Origin: Cytobacillus horneckiae
GTDB taxonomy: Bacteria > Bacillota > Bacilli > Bacillales > Cytobacillaceae
Length of the DNA: 64,000 nucleotides
Reading direction: 5' to 3'
NCBI RefSeq assembly: GCF_002835735.1
Contig: NZ_PISD01000040.1
Location: 1-64,000, forward strand
Below are positions 40,564-48,425 of this stretch, one piece after another. Within the stretch, counting starts at the first letter, position 1, and each line of letters starts with the position of its first letter. The notes beneath the pieces were generated by a model. The model saw only the letters and a list, made by a program, of their open reading frames with translations, did not search any database and was not told the DNA's origin. A program made the position numbers and the translations under genes.

Positions 40564-40590
40564 CTTCTTCTTGTCCTCCTTTCAATAAAA

Positions 40591-40938
40591 TTATTCAAAA
40601 GGTGTTTCACTAATTTCTAACGTAACAGCCAGTTTGCCATTGAAATCATGACCTGCTAAAAGCAAGCGATTTTGATTATCCACTTCAAAATGTGTAATGC
40701 CTTCCGCATAAACCCAGCCAATCGTTGTTTTCAATCCAATCCGATACGGCCCATCTCCGGCAATTTTACTATGCTCATATTTCAAGTAAGCGTTCCGTAT
40801 ATAAGCACCGGAAGAGAAGAAGGTTTCATCAAAATGGGAAGCATAAGCACCATTCGTTGTCTCTAAATGAATGTACACATCCTTATTTGCTAGATGATCT
40901 AATTCCTTTTGTACTTGCTCTTTTACAACAAGCTCCAT
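40591..40938 (-). CDS. yojF: YojF-family protein (DUF1806)
   Basis: A 115-residue protein of unknown function that is always paired with bshB2 in Bacillus. Conserved stretches are VYIHLETTNGAYA and FFSSGAYIRNA, then GWVYAEGITHFE. ATG 40938 is 7 bases after GGGAGGG; a TTG at 40956 would include the ribosome site itself. First gene of the yojF-bshB2 operon. Confidence 0.88.
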   Translation of the reverse strand: MELVVKEQVQKELDHLANKDVYIHLETTNGAYASHFDETFFSSGAYIRNAYLKYEHSKIAGDGPYRIGLKTTIGWVYAEGITHFEVDNQNRLLLAGHDFNGKLAVTLEISETPFE

Positions 40939-41075
40939 ATTATGCCCTCCCTTCAAAAGAAAAACCTGTATATAATTTGTCTGAATGTTAAAGTCTCTAT
41001 ACTGTCAGTTAAGTTCAATTTTACTAAAAAAAATCAGTAATTGCTAAAATGGTGCACTCAATAATTACTGGGAAA

Positions 41076-41116
41076 AAATAAGAAAAACGCAACCTACAAT
41101 TTCCATTGAAGTTGCG
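41076..41116 (-). terminator. Terminator after pdxK
   Basis: On the minus strand CGCAAC(TTCAA...) and (TTGTAG)GTTGCG pair, followed by TTTTTCTTATTTTTT. Confidence 0.75.
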
Positions 41117-41134
41117 CCTTGCTCATTCATTAGT

Positions 41135-41965
41135 TTATTGCTCTATTTTTGTACGGCCTGCACCGTATGTGCGATATGCACCATGCATAGTTGGTCCAAC
41201 ATATTGATTCAATTTAAATCCGTGTGAAATAGCAGCAGTAATGAAATCCTTCGCTACATCTACTGCTTCTTCAACAGATTTTCCTTTAGCCAGTTCAGCA
41301 GTGATGGCACTGGAGTAAGTGCAGCCAGCACCATGAATATATGGTGTATCGATTAATTCTGCTTCAAGGAATTTGAATTCTTTTCCATCATATAGAAGGT
41401 CAACGGCTTTTTCTGTTTTAAGCTTGCTACCGCCCTTAATTAATACATATTTTGGACCGAGTGCATGAATTTTTTCTGCCGCTTCCTTCATATCCTCAAT
41501 CGTTTTAATTGGTTTTGTTTGTGCCAGCTGAGATGCTTCAAATAGGTTCGGTGTAACCACTGTTGCGAGTGGGACAAGCACCTTTCTTAACGCATCGGCT
41601 GTTTCAGGATGAAGCACTTCGTCTTCCCCTTTGCAAACCATAACAGGGTCAATCACAGCATGTTTGATTTTGCTTTCATTTATCGTCTTTGCGGCTGTTT
41701 CAATGATTTCAACAGAACCAAGCATGCCTGTTTTCATTGCATCTATTCCAACAGAAAGGATCGTTTCAATCTGTGCCTCAAGTGTGCTAATTTCAATCGG
41801 AAATACATGATGGTGCCAATTATCTTTTGGATCCATTGTTACGATTGTTGTTAATGCTGACATCCCGTAAACTCCAAGCTCTTGGAATGTTTTAAGGTCA
41901 GCTTGAATTCCTGCTCCGCCGCTGGAGTCTGAGCCAGCAATAGTCAAGACTTTTTTCATAGTCAT
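41135..41965 (-). CDS. pdxK: Pyridoxine/pyridoxal/pyridoxamine kinase PdxK (ThiD-like)
   Basis: A 276-residue ribokinase-fold kinase that phosphorylates B6 vitamers to supply PLP. The N-terminal TIAGSDSSGGAGIQADLKTF is shared with ThiD. The anion-hole and catalytic motif HGAGCTYSSAITAELAKG is near 212-229. It has the PdxK-type MVCKGEDEVLHPE block, which separates it from HMP kinase ThiD, and it follows the B. subtilis PdxK (YwdB) layout. GGAGG stands 9 bases before the ATG. Single gene. Confidence 0.9.
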   Translation of the reverse strand: MTMKKVLTIAGSDSSGGAGIQADLKTFQELGVYGMSALTTIVTMDPKDNWHHHVFPIEISTLEAQIETILSVGIDAMKTGMLGSVEIIETAAKTINESKIKHAVIDPVMVCKGEDEVLHPETADALRKVLVPLATVVTPNLFEASQLAQTKPIKTIEDMKEAAEKIHALGPKYVLIKGGSKLKTEKAVDLLYDGKEFKFLEAELIDTPYIHGAGCTYSSAITAELAKGKSVEEAVDVAKDFITAAISHGFKLNQYVGPTMHGAYRTYGAGRTKIEQ

Positions 41966-42080
41966 CTGTCGTTTCCTCCCTGGAGTGATAGATTGAAGAT
42001 AGGCGTATCTTCCTCATTATAACAATAAAATAAAAAATGTATATGGTGAACTGAACTCTACTTTAATATAAAGAATTGTC

Positions 42081-42638
42081 CTAGATTTTATTTATAATTG
42101 GATTATTTTTATCAATTCGGTCATAAAACATCATTCCGTTTAAATGATCAATTTCATGCTGCATCAAAATCGAACCATAGCCTTTAAAAGCTAACGTAAC
42201 CTGTTCGCCTTTTTCATTATAAGCCTTCACTTTAATTTTTTCATATCTCGGAACCTGTCCAAAAATTTCACGATTGACAGATAAACAGCCTTCACCTTCA
42301 GGCAGGCAGATAATATTTGTTGAGTGGCTAATAATCTTAGGATTAATCAGCTTATACTCAAAATCCTGGCCCTTTTCATCCTCATATTTAGCAGCAAACA
42401 TACGCTTTGCGATGCCAACTTGATTGGCTGAAAGGCCTGTACCGGCACGAAGTTTATATTTTTTTGCTAATTCCGGATCCTGGCTGTTCCTTAAATACTC
42501 CATCATGCATTCAAGTTCCATCAGGTCCTGATCATTCAAAGGCAAATGCATATCATCTAATTTTGTTCTTAAGATGTCATCCTGCTCTGGAACAAAGTCC
42601 TTCATTGTAACGATATAATCTTTATGAAAATTACTCAT
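42081..42638 (-). CDS. def: Peptide deformylase, divergent type
   Basis: A 185-residue Fe/Zn hydrolase that removes the formyl group from nascent peptides. Motif 2 EGCLS (116-120, metal ligand Cys118) and motif 3 QHEIDH (His161, His165, catalytic Glu162) are intact. Motif 1 reads GTGLSANQ (66-73) where most enzymes have GxGLAAPQ; Gly68, Leu69 and Gln73 are kept. The insert before motif 2 suits class II deformylases of Gram-positives. It overlaps the small HTH gene by 8 bases and is probably coupled to it. It may be a second, regulated deformylase; the other copy is not in the window. Confidence 0.88.
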   Translation of the reverse strand: MSNFHKDYIVTMKDFVPEQDDILRTKLDDMHLPLNDQDLMELECMMEYLRNSQDPELAKKYKLRAGTGLSANQVGIAKRMFAAKYEDEKGQDFEYKLINPKIISHSTNIICLPEGEGCLSVNREIFGQVPRYEKIKVKAYNEKGEQVTLAFKGYGSILMQHEIDHLNGMMFYDRIDKNNPIINKI

Positions 42639-42822
42639 ATATAAAAACCTCTTCTACATTTTTATTTAAGGCTCTGGAAATTTTAAACGCAAGATCTAAT
42701 GTTGGATCATACTTATCATTTTCAATACAATTGATGGTTTGACGGGCGACACCGCATAACTCAGCCAGTTTTCCTTGTGTCAAGTTGAGTTGTGTTCTCC
42801 ATTTCTTTATATGATTTTGCAA
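42631..42822 (-). CDS. Small XRE-family HTH regulator
   Basis: A 63-residue Cro/CI-type helix-turn-helix protein with nothing else attached: WRTQLNLTQGKLAELCGVAR then QTINCIENDKYDPTLDLAFK, of the YozG/PlsR-like short kind. TTG 42822 is used because AGGAGG stands 8 bases upstream; an in-frame GTG/ATG further upstream would have no ribosome site. Its stop lies within the first codons of the deformylase gene, so the two are translated together and it may regulate that operon. Confidence 0.85.
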   Translation of the reverse strand: MQNHIKKWRTQLNLTQGKLAELCGVARQTINCIENDKYDPTLDLAFKISRALNKNVEEVFIYE

Positions 42823-42966
42823 CAGCTTTTCCTCCTGTGTCAAAAGTGTTTGACAACATAAATCTACCAAATATCAATTAAAATGTCTAACCTTCTGGAC
42901 AGCCTGAGTTGATTATCGAAAGAAAAAGCGATTAAATAGAAGCATAGCATCGAGGAGGAAAAGGTT

Positions 42967-43575
42967 ATGCAATCAACTGGGATAATTCTCGCAGGTGGGA
43001 AGTCGAGCCGGATGGGCAGAAATAAAGCATTAATGACACTTGAGGACAGAGCGGTGATTGATCGCATAGCTGAGTCACTGAGCACAATTACGACGGACCT
43101 TATAGTGGTAACAAACACACCGGACGAATATGAGTTCTTGGGTCTACGTACTGTCAGTGATACCTATAAGGAAAAAGGTCCATTGGCAGGGATGGAGGCT
43201 GGTTTAAGAGCATCTAATACAGAAAAAAACCTCATCGTAGCTTGCGATATGCCATTTATTTCTTCTGGCATTGGTGGATATTTGCTTACACAATTAGAAG
43301 AACATGAAGCAGCAGTACCGATTATCCAAAATCAGCTTCATCCACTCTTTGCATCCTATCGAAAAGATGTGCAAAGTAGAATAGAGCAGTCAATCATCTC
43401 AGATGAATTAAAAATACGGCTTCTATTTGAAAAAATAAACACAAAAACAGTGACTGAAACGGAACTGAAGAACCAAGGATTTTCCGTAACAGAAAATGAC
43501 TTCTTTAATATGAACCATCCTGTTGATTTTTCTCAAGCATTAAAAATATCCTCACAAAAATCCAGTGAGAGTTGA
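42967..43575 (+). CDS. mobA: Molybdenum cofactor guanylyltransferase MobA
   Basis: A 202-residue nucleotidyltransferase that adds GMP to molybdopterin to form the MGD cofactor. GTP-site motif ILAGGKSSRMGRNKAL is at residues 7-22, KGPLAGMEAGL near 70 and ACDMPF near 91. GAGGAGG precedes the ATG. First of four molybdenum cofactor genes in a row; moaA, moaB, moaC and moeA are not in the window. Confidence 0.92.
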   Translation: MQSTGIILAGGKSSRMGRNKALMTLEDRAVIDRIAESLSTITTDLIVVTNTPDEYEFLGLRTVSDTYKEKGPLAGMEAGLRASNTEKNLIVACDMPFISSGIGGYLLTQLEEHEAAVPIIQNQLHPLFASYRKDVQSRIEQSIISDELKIRLLFEKINTKTVTETELKNQGFSVTENDFFNMNHPVDFSQALKISSQKSSES

Positions 43576-43612
43576 TAGAATGGAAGAAGGACATCAATAA
43601 CGAGGTGATGGG

Positions 43613-44077
43613 ATGAAATTTCAAATATCTAAAGAACCAATTAATATACAGCAAGTCATTGATCAAGTTGTCCAGCGGGAAGCGGGAGCAATAACAACTT
43701 TTATCGGTACTGTAAGGGAAATCACACACGGTAAGAAAACATTATATTTAGTATATGAAGCTTACGAGAGCATGGCGGTCAAAAGGCTTGAGCAAATAGG
43801 GAAAGAAATTGAGGAACGATGGAAAGGCGCGGATGTAGCGATTGTTCATCGCGTTGGTAAGCTTGATATTACAGATGTTGCGGTCGTTATTGCCGTATCT
43901 ACTCCTCATCGTGCAGATGCATATGAAGCAAACAGATATGCTATTGAACGCATTAAAGAAATCGTGCCTATTTGGAAAAAAGAGCATTGGGAAGATGGAC
44001 AAGAATGGATTGGCAATCAGCTTGAAACTGTTGCATATTCAAAAGGAGAACCGGAGGCGAAGCATCTTGATGAATAA
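43613..44077 (+). CDS. moaE: Molybdopterin synthase catalytic subunit MoaE
   Basis: A 154-residue subunit that inserts the dithiolene sulfurs into precursor Z. The blocks GAITTFIGTVREITHGK, YEAYESMA, VHRVGKLDI and PIWKKEHWEDG-like (IVPIWKKEHWEDG) contain the family's catalytic Arg and Lys residues. GAGGTGATGGG precedes the ATG. It overlaps moaD by 8 bases. Confidence 0.95.
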   Translation: MKFQISKEPINIQQVIDQVVQREAGAITTFIGTVREITHGKKTLYLVYEAYESMAVKRLEQIGKEIEERWKGADVAIVHRVGKLDITDVAVVIAVSTPHRADAYEANRYAIERIKEIVPIWKKEHWEDGQEWIGNQLETVAYSKGEPEAKHLDE

Positions 44078-44303
44078 ATTATTATTTTTTGCCCATTTAA
44101 AAGATGAGGCAGGTGCAGAAACGCTATCAATTGATGTATCAGGAAAAACAATTGCGGAACTAAAAACAATCGTCTCAGAGCAGCATGGCCTCACAAAAAT
44201 AGACAGTGTGATGACAGCAATTAATGAAGAGTTTGCTGAGGATGATGACATCATTCAGCAAGGAGATACGATTGCCTTCATACCTCCAGTAAGTGGAGGC
44301 TGA
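44070..44303 (+). CDS. moaD: Molybdopterin synthase sulfur carrier subunit MoaD
   Basis: A 77-residue ubiquitin-fold protein ending in the required Gly-Gly (VSGG), which is adenylated by MoeB and then carries a thiocarboxylate. NEEFAEDDDIIQQGDTIAFI is the conserved C-terminal half. The start is the ATG at 44070 inside the end of moaE. Confidence 0.95.
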   Translation: MNKLLFFAHLKDEAGAETLSIDVSGKTIAELKTIVSEQHGLTKIDSVMTAINEEFAEDDDIIQQGDTIAFIPPVSGG

Positions 44304-44308
44304 GTGGA

Positions 44309-45328
44309 TTGAACGAAAGATATTCCAGACAAACTTTATTTCCAGCTATTGGTGAAGAAGGACAGAAGAAAATCCGCAAAAAGCATGTTCTTATCATCGG
44401 GGCAGGAGCATTGGGATCAGGCAACGCAGAAGTGATGACAAGAGCGGGAATTGGCAAGCTGACGATTGTAGACCGCGATTACGTGGAGGAAAGCAATCTT
44501 CAAAGGCAGCAGCTCTATACAGAGGAAGATGTTTTTGAAAAAATGCCTAAGGCAGCAGTAGCTGAAAAAAGGCTGAGAGCGATTAATTCTGAAACTGATA
44601 TCGCAGCTGTCATAACGGATGCCACTCCTGACCGGCTGGAAGAGCTTGTCCAAACAGTTGATTTAATCATCGATTCAACTGATAATTTTGAAACGAGAAT
44701 GGCGATAAATGATATATCGCAAAAATATCAAATTCCGTGGATTTACGGTGCCTGTGTCGGTAGCTATGGCATGAGCTTGACGATTATTCCCGGAATGACA
44801 CCATGTCTCCACTGTTTGCTGAAAAAAATTCCCATTCAAGGTATGACATGTGATACAGGTGGAATTATCGCTCCTGCCGTGCAAATGGTTATCGCTCATC
44901 AAACCGCTGAGGCGCTGAAAATATTGGTTGAGGATTGGGATGCCATTCGCACAACCTTTACTAGCTTTGATTTATGGGGTAATCAGTATACTAATATAAA
45001 AATTGCCAAAGCGAAGGATGACGGCTGTCTATCCTGCGGAGAAGCGCGCACCTATCCGTTTTTACAAAATGAAAATTTAATGAAAACCACTGTATTGTGT
45101 GGGAGGGATACCGTCCAGGTGCGTCCACCTGCCAAGCAACAACTTGATCTTGCACGCCTATCCGAGCAAATGCAAGCAAGCGGCTATCAAATTAAAGGGA
45201 ATCCTTATTTAATATCTGTAGAAATGAAGCCGCAGCGTATCGTCGTATTCAATGACGGCCGCGCACTCATCCACGGAACAAAGGATCTGTCGCAAGCAAA
45301 GGCAATTTATAACCGGTTATTAGGATAA
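44309..45328 (+). CDS. moeB: Molybdopterin-synthase adenylyltransferase MoeB (ThiF/E1-like)
   Basis: A 339-residue E1-like enzyme that adenylates the MoaD C-terminus. ATP motif IIGAGALGSGNAEVMTRAG is at 29-47, followed by Asp55 and the arginine-finger region. The zinc ligands are CLHC at 166-169 and CLSC at 240-243; Cys181 (GMTCDTGG) is the conserved active-site cysteine. The last ~80 residues are extra relative to E. coli MoeB and resemble the Bacillus form. The start is TTG after GGAGGCTGA, 5 bases after the moaD stop. Confidence 0.92.
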   Translation: MNERYSRQTLFPAIGEEGQKKIRKKHVLIIGAGALGSGNAEVMTRAGIGKLTIVDRDYVEESNLQRQQLYTEEDVFEKMPKAAVAEKRLRAINSETDIAAVITDATPDRLEELVQTVDLIIDSTDNFETRMAINDISQKYQIPWIYGACVGSYGMSLTIIPGMTPCLHCLLKKIPIQGMTCDTGGIIAPAVQMVIAHQTAEALKILVEDWDAIRTTFTSFDLWGNQYTNIKIAKAKDDGCLSCGEARTYPFLQNENLMKTTVLCGRDTVQVRPPAKQQLDLARLSEQMQASGYQIKGNPYLISVEMKPQRIVVFNDGRALIHGTKDLSQAKAIYNRLLG

Positions 45329-45359
45329 AAAGAGCGGCTGTTTTTGGCCGCTCTTTTTT
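45327..45359 (+). terminator. Terminator of the molybdenum cofactor operon
   Basis: AAAAAGAGCGGC pairs with GCCGCTCTTTTTT around TGTTTTTG, directly after moeB. Confidence 0.92.
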
Positions 45360-45455
45360 GTGGAATCTGGAAGGATACACAACGATGAGAATGCGGCGTG
45401 AAAAGTCCGAACTGTGATGCAAAAATAAGAAAGCAGCGCAAAAAAAATCATGTGG

Positions 45456-45610
45456 TGACGCAAAAACAAAAAATGAGAAGCAAAAAGCCGACGAGTTGAC
45501 GCAAAAACAGAAAGTGACGCAAAAACAAAAAAAGTGACGCAAAAAGCCCGCGAGTTGACGCAAAAACAAAAAGTGACGCAAAAATTCCGCGAGTTGACGC
45601 AAAAACAAAA
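45456..45610. repeat. Phased array of TGACGCAAAAA repeats
   Basis: TGACGCAAAAA starts at 45456, 45497, 45515, 45535, 45556, 45574 and 45595, so from the second copy on the spacing is 18-21 bases, about two helix turns. Between them alternate ACAAAAAG and a GC-richer AGCCCGCGAGT-type linker. Diverged units (GAAGCAAAAAGCCGACGAG, GAAGCAAAAAACCGACG) extend both ends. The A-runs in phase would make the DNA curved. It fills most of the 423-base gap before the Lrp gene. Confidence 0.8.
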
Positions 45611-45751
45611 AGAGAAGCAAAAAACCGACGAAAAAAAATCCAGGTGCAACCTCAAGTGATTCATAGTGAAAATATTTAGATTAATTCTATACATTATGAA
45701 TTGATATCTCTTATAATACTCTTAATTGCAAGAGGGGAATGGTGGAACGCA

Positions 45752-46195
45752 ATGGATCATGTAGATAAAAATATATTAGACTTGCTCACAGCGAATGGAC
45801 GTCTTTCCTATGTTGATATAGGAAAGGAACTAGGGCTTTCCAGAGTGGCAGTAAGAGAAAGAGTAGCAAAATTAGTCGAGGACGGGGTAATTGAACAATT
45901 TACAGTGGTTATTAATAGCGGCAAGGCTGGCAAGGAGGTTTCAGCATTTTTTGAGATTGATTGTGAACCAAGCTCGCTAGTAAAAGTGGCGGAGGCGCTT
46001 GCGGAAAATCCAAGTGTAGCAAGCTGCTATCAGATGACTGGACCATCTACGCTGCACACGCATGTATTGGTGGCCAATTTTGAAGCTTTAGAAAGATTTA
46101 TCAATGAGGAACTTTATGCCTTGGAGGGCATTACACGTGTAGAGAGTCATATATTACTTAGAAGGTTTAAAAGCAGGCGAGGTCTGAAATTATAA
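45752..46195 (+). CDS. Lrp/AsnC-family transcriptional regulator (YwrC-like)
   Basis: A 147-residue regulator. The N-terminal HTH (VDKNILDLLTANGRLSYVDI, then GKELGLSRVAVRERVAKL) is followed by an effector-binding RAM domain (about 65-140). ATG 45752 fits the usual DxxDxxIL start of the family. In B. subtilis ywrC codes for such a regulator next to ywrD (gamma-glutamyltransferase) and ywrA/ywrB (chromate-type transporters). Equivalent genes follow here after an inserted peptide transporter, so it probably controls them and senses an amino acid. Confidence 0.85.
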   Translation: MDHVDKNILDLLTANGRLSYVDIGKELGLSRVAVRERVAKLVEDGVIEQFTVVINSGKAGKEVSAFFEIDCEPSSLVKVAEALAENPSVASCYQMTGPSTLHTHVLVANFEALERFINEELYALEGITRVESHILLRRFKSRRGLKL

Positions 46196-46205
46196 TAGAC
46201 GTAGT

Positions 46206-46262
46206 AAAAAAGCTGAAACTGAGCAGGTGGAATCTATTCATCTTCTCAGTTTCAGCTTTTTT
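46206..46262 (+). terminator. Terminator after the Lrp gene
   Basis: AAAAAGCTGAAACTGAG pairs with CTCAGTTTCAGCTTTTTT around a ~21-base loop. Confidence 0.88.
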
Positions 46263-46544
46263 AATTGTCATTTTATAAATGTTCGGGTTTCGAATTGGTT
46301 ATGAAAGCGTTTTACAAGATAGGTTTCAAAAATTAAACAATAATCGTTAATTTTTTACTAATTGATTTGATTTTACTGATTTAGTAAACAAAAGGAAATT
46401 AAAAATAATAAATTTTAAAAAAAATGAAAATTAATGTAGTATTTTGTATTTTTATGTTCTATAATCATTTTTAAATAATTTTAAACATTTTGTAATCAAA
46501 ATAAAAAAATTGATTAACAAATGATAGAAGAGGAGGTAGTTAGA
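46263..46544 (+). other. AT-rich promoter region of the peptide transporter operon
   Basis: About 280 bases with very high AT content and no supported gene. It must hold the promoter of the oligopeptide transporter operon. No palindrome strong enough to name as an operator was found. Confidence 0.5.
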
Positions 46545-47486
46545 ATGATAGGAATGATTATCAGAAGATTTTTTCAACTTATATTCCTGCTATTTGGGAT
46601 TTCGTTTCTTGTTTTTTCATCGATGTATTTGGCACCAGGCGATCCGGCCTCAATGATTGGCGGCCCGACGGCATCGGAATCAGACATAGAAGCAATTAGA
46701 GAAAATCTAGGACTTAATGAACCTTTCTTGACTCAGTATGCCAGTTATGTTGGCGGCCTCGTTCAAGGTGATCTCGGATATTCTTATCAAACAAGGCAAT
46801 CAGTTTCTGAAGCGATCGCTGTCCGGCTACCGAATACATTAAAACTGGCGATTGCGAGTATGATAGTAGCCATAATAATAGGAATATTAGCTGGCTTGAT
46901 TTCAGCATTGAAGCATAATTCCTGGCTTGATGTCGGATCAACTACTTTTGCCTTGGCGGGGATTTCCATTCCGAACTTCTGGATGGGTGCCGTATTGATT
47001 TTAGTCTTTGCCGTAAATCTTCAATGGCTGCCGGTCGGAGGCATGTCATCACCATGGTACACGATAGAAGGTATGAAAGAGCTCATCCTACCAGCCATTA
47101 CTTTAGGAACAGGTGCGGCAGCTATGATTGCCAGAATGACAAGGTCATCCATGCTTGAAGTGATAAGAGCTGATTATGTTCGAACGGCAAGAGCAAAAGG
47201 TGTAAAAGAAAGCAGTGTCATCTGGATTCATACTTTAAAAAATGCCATGATTCCAGTTCTAACAGTAATTGGGGTCAATTTCGGTTCATTGCTGGGAGGC
47301 ACGATCATCACAGAAAAAGTGTTTGCAATTAACGGAGTTGGCCGACTGATGATTGATGCGATAGCAGCACGTGATTTCCCGATGGTACAAGGGTCGGTCT
47401 TGCTTGTTGCCACATTATTCGTCCTCGTTAACTTAATTGTAGATATTGTTTATACGTATGTAGATCCAAGAATTAAATATCAGTAA
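46545..47486 (+). CDS. Oligopeptide/glutathione-type ABC permease (DppB/GsiC-like)
   Basis: A 313-residue permease with six membrane segments. The family features are GDLGYSYQTRQSVSEAI near 78-94 and the EAA loop ARAKGVKESSVIWIHTLKNA (about 215-234). ATG 46545 is taken because GAGGAGG lies at good distance; an upstream frame extension begins inside the ribosome site. First gene of a five-gene importer. Confidence 0.92.
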   Translation: MIGMIIRRFFQLIFLLFGISFLVFSSMYLAPGDPASMIGGPTASESDIEAIRENLGLNEPFLTQYASYVGGLVQGDLGYSYQTRQSVSEAIAVRLPNTLKLAIASMIVAIIIGILAGLISALKHNSWLDVGSTTFALAGISIPNFWMGAVLILVFAVNLQWLPVGGMSSPWYTIEGMKELILPAITLGTGAAAMIARMTRSSMLEVIRADYVRTARAKGVKESSVIWIHTLKNAMIPVLTVIGVNFGSLLGGTIITEKVFAINGVGRLMIDAIAARDFPMVQGSVLLVATLFVLVNLIVDIVYTYVDPRIKYQ

Positions 47487-47502
47487 GAGAGGAGGAGCAT
47501 GG

Positions 47503-48396
47503 ATGGCAGAGACAGTTACCGTTACAGGCAATGAAAGGCCAAAGAAAAAGAAGAAAGAGCATGAATTTATCTTGACGGCGAAAAAGCTGCTTAAAAATAA
47601 GCTGGCTGTTATTGGATTAATCATTATTATTTTGCAAGTGGGAATGGCGATATTTGCACCGATGATGACCTCGCATGACCCTGTAAAACAAAACCTTGCA
47701 GCAAGTGAGCTTCCTATCTTCAGTGAAGGCCATTGGCTGGGAACAGATAACTATGGCAGAGATGTATGGAGCAGAATCGTCTTCGGTTCAAGAATATCGC
47801 TCGTTGTCGGAATCGTTGCTGTCAGCCTCGGCCTGCTAGGTGGAGTGACATTAGGTTTGCTAGGCGGTTATTATAAAAAACTTGATGGAATTATTATGAG
47901 GATTGTTGATTTGTTATTCTCTTTCCCTGGAATTCTGCTTGCAATGCTAATCATCGCTGTGCTAGGTACAAGCTTAATTAATGTAGCGATTGCGATTAGC
48001 ATTTGGTCCATTCCAGCATGTGCGAGGATAGTGAGGGGATCGGTCCTCTCTATTAAGGAAAAGGAATATATCATGGCAATGAAATCGGTAGGAGCTTCAG
48101 ATTTAAGGATTATGTTTAAGCATATTTTACCGAACTGTTTTGCTCCTATTATCGTATTTGCAACGATGAGAATGGCAACCGCCATATTATCTACTGCAGC
48201 ATTAAGTTATTTAGGATTAGGGGCTCAGCCTCCAACACCTGAATGGGGAGCAATGATATCACAGGGACAAGCTTTTATGTGGAGTTCACCGCATTTAACG
48301 ATTATTCCTGGAATTGCAATCATGCTCACTGTATTTGCTTTTAATGTAGTAGGTGATGGCTTGAGAGACGCCATTGATCCAAATATGGATGTATAA
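47503..48396 (+). CDS. Oligopeptide/glutathione-type ABC permease (DppC/GsiD-like)
   Basis: A 297-residue permease with the usual cytoplasmic N-terminus (basic KKKKK), first segment near 35-58, the HWLGTDNYGRDVWSRIVFGS motif near 80-99, and the EAA loop MKSVGASDLRIMFKHILPN near 187-205. AGAGGAGGAG precedes the ATG. Forms a heterodimer with the product of the previous gene. Confidence 0.92.
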   Translation: MAETVTVTGNERPKKKKKEHEFILTAKKLLKNKLAVIGLIIIILQVGMAIFAPMMTSHDPVKQNLAASELPIFSEGHWLGTDNYGRDVWSRIVFGSRISLVVGIVAVSLGLLGGVTLGLLGGYYKKLDGIIMRIVDLLFSFPGILLAMLIIAVLGTSLINVAIAISIWSIPACARIVRGSVLSIKEKEYIMAMKSVGASDLRIMFKHILPNCFAPIIVFATMRMATAILSTAALSYLGLGAQPPTPEWGAMISQGQAFMWSSPHLTIIPGIAIMLTVFAFNVVGDGLRDAIDPNMDV

Positions 48397-48425
48397 AAAC
48401 TAATAAAAAATTAGGGGGAACAAAA

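Noticed and set aside
42840-42966. Possible molybdenum cofactor riboswitch before mobA.
   Set aside because: The gap is short, AT-rich and shows no multi-stem fold; mobA has an ordinary AGGAGG leader.
45420-45640. The regular repeats looked at first like a CRISPR array.
   Set aside because: Units are about 20 bp apart, the A-rich spacers are themselves repeated and no cas gene is near.
45267-45694. Two long minus-strand open frames with Phe/Cys-rich repeats.
   Set aside because: They are translations of the TGACGCAAAAA array and the moeB terminator, with no ribosome site and low-complexity sequence.
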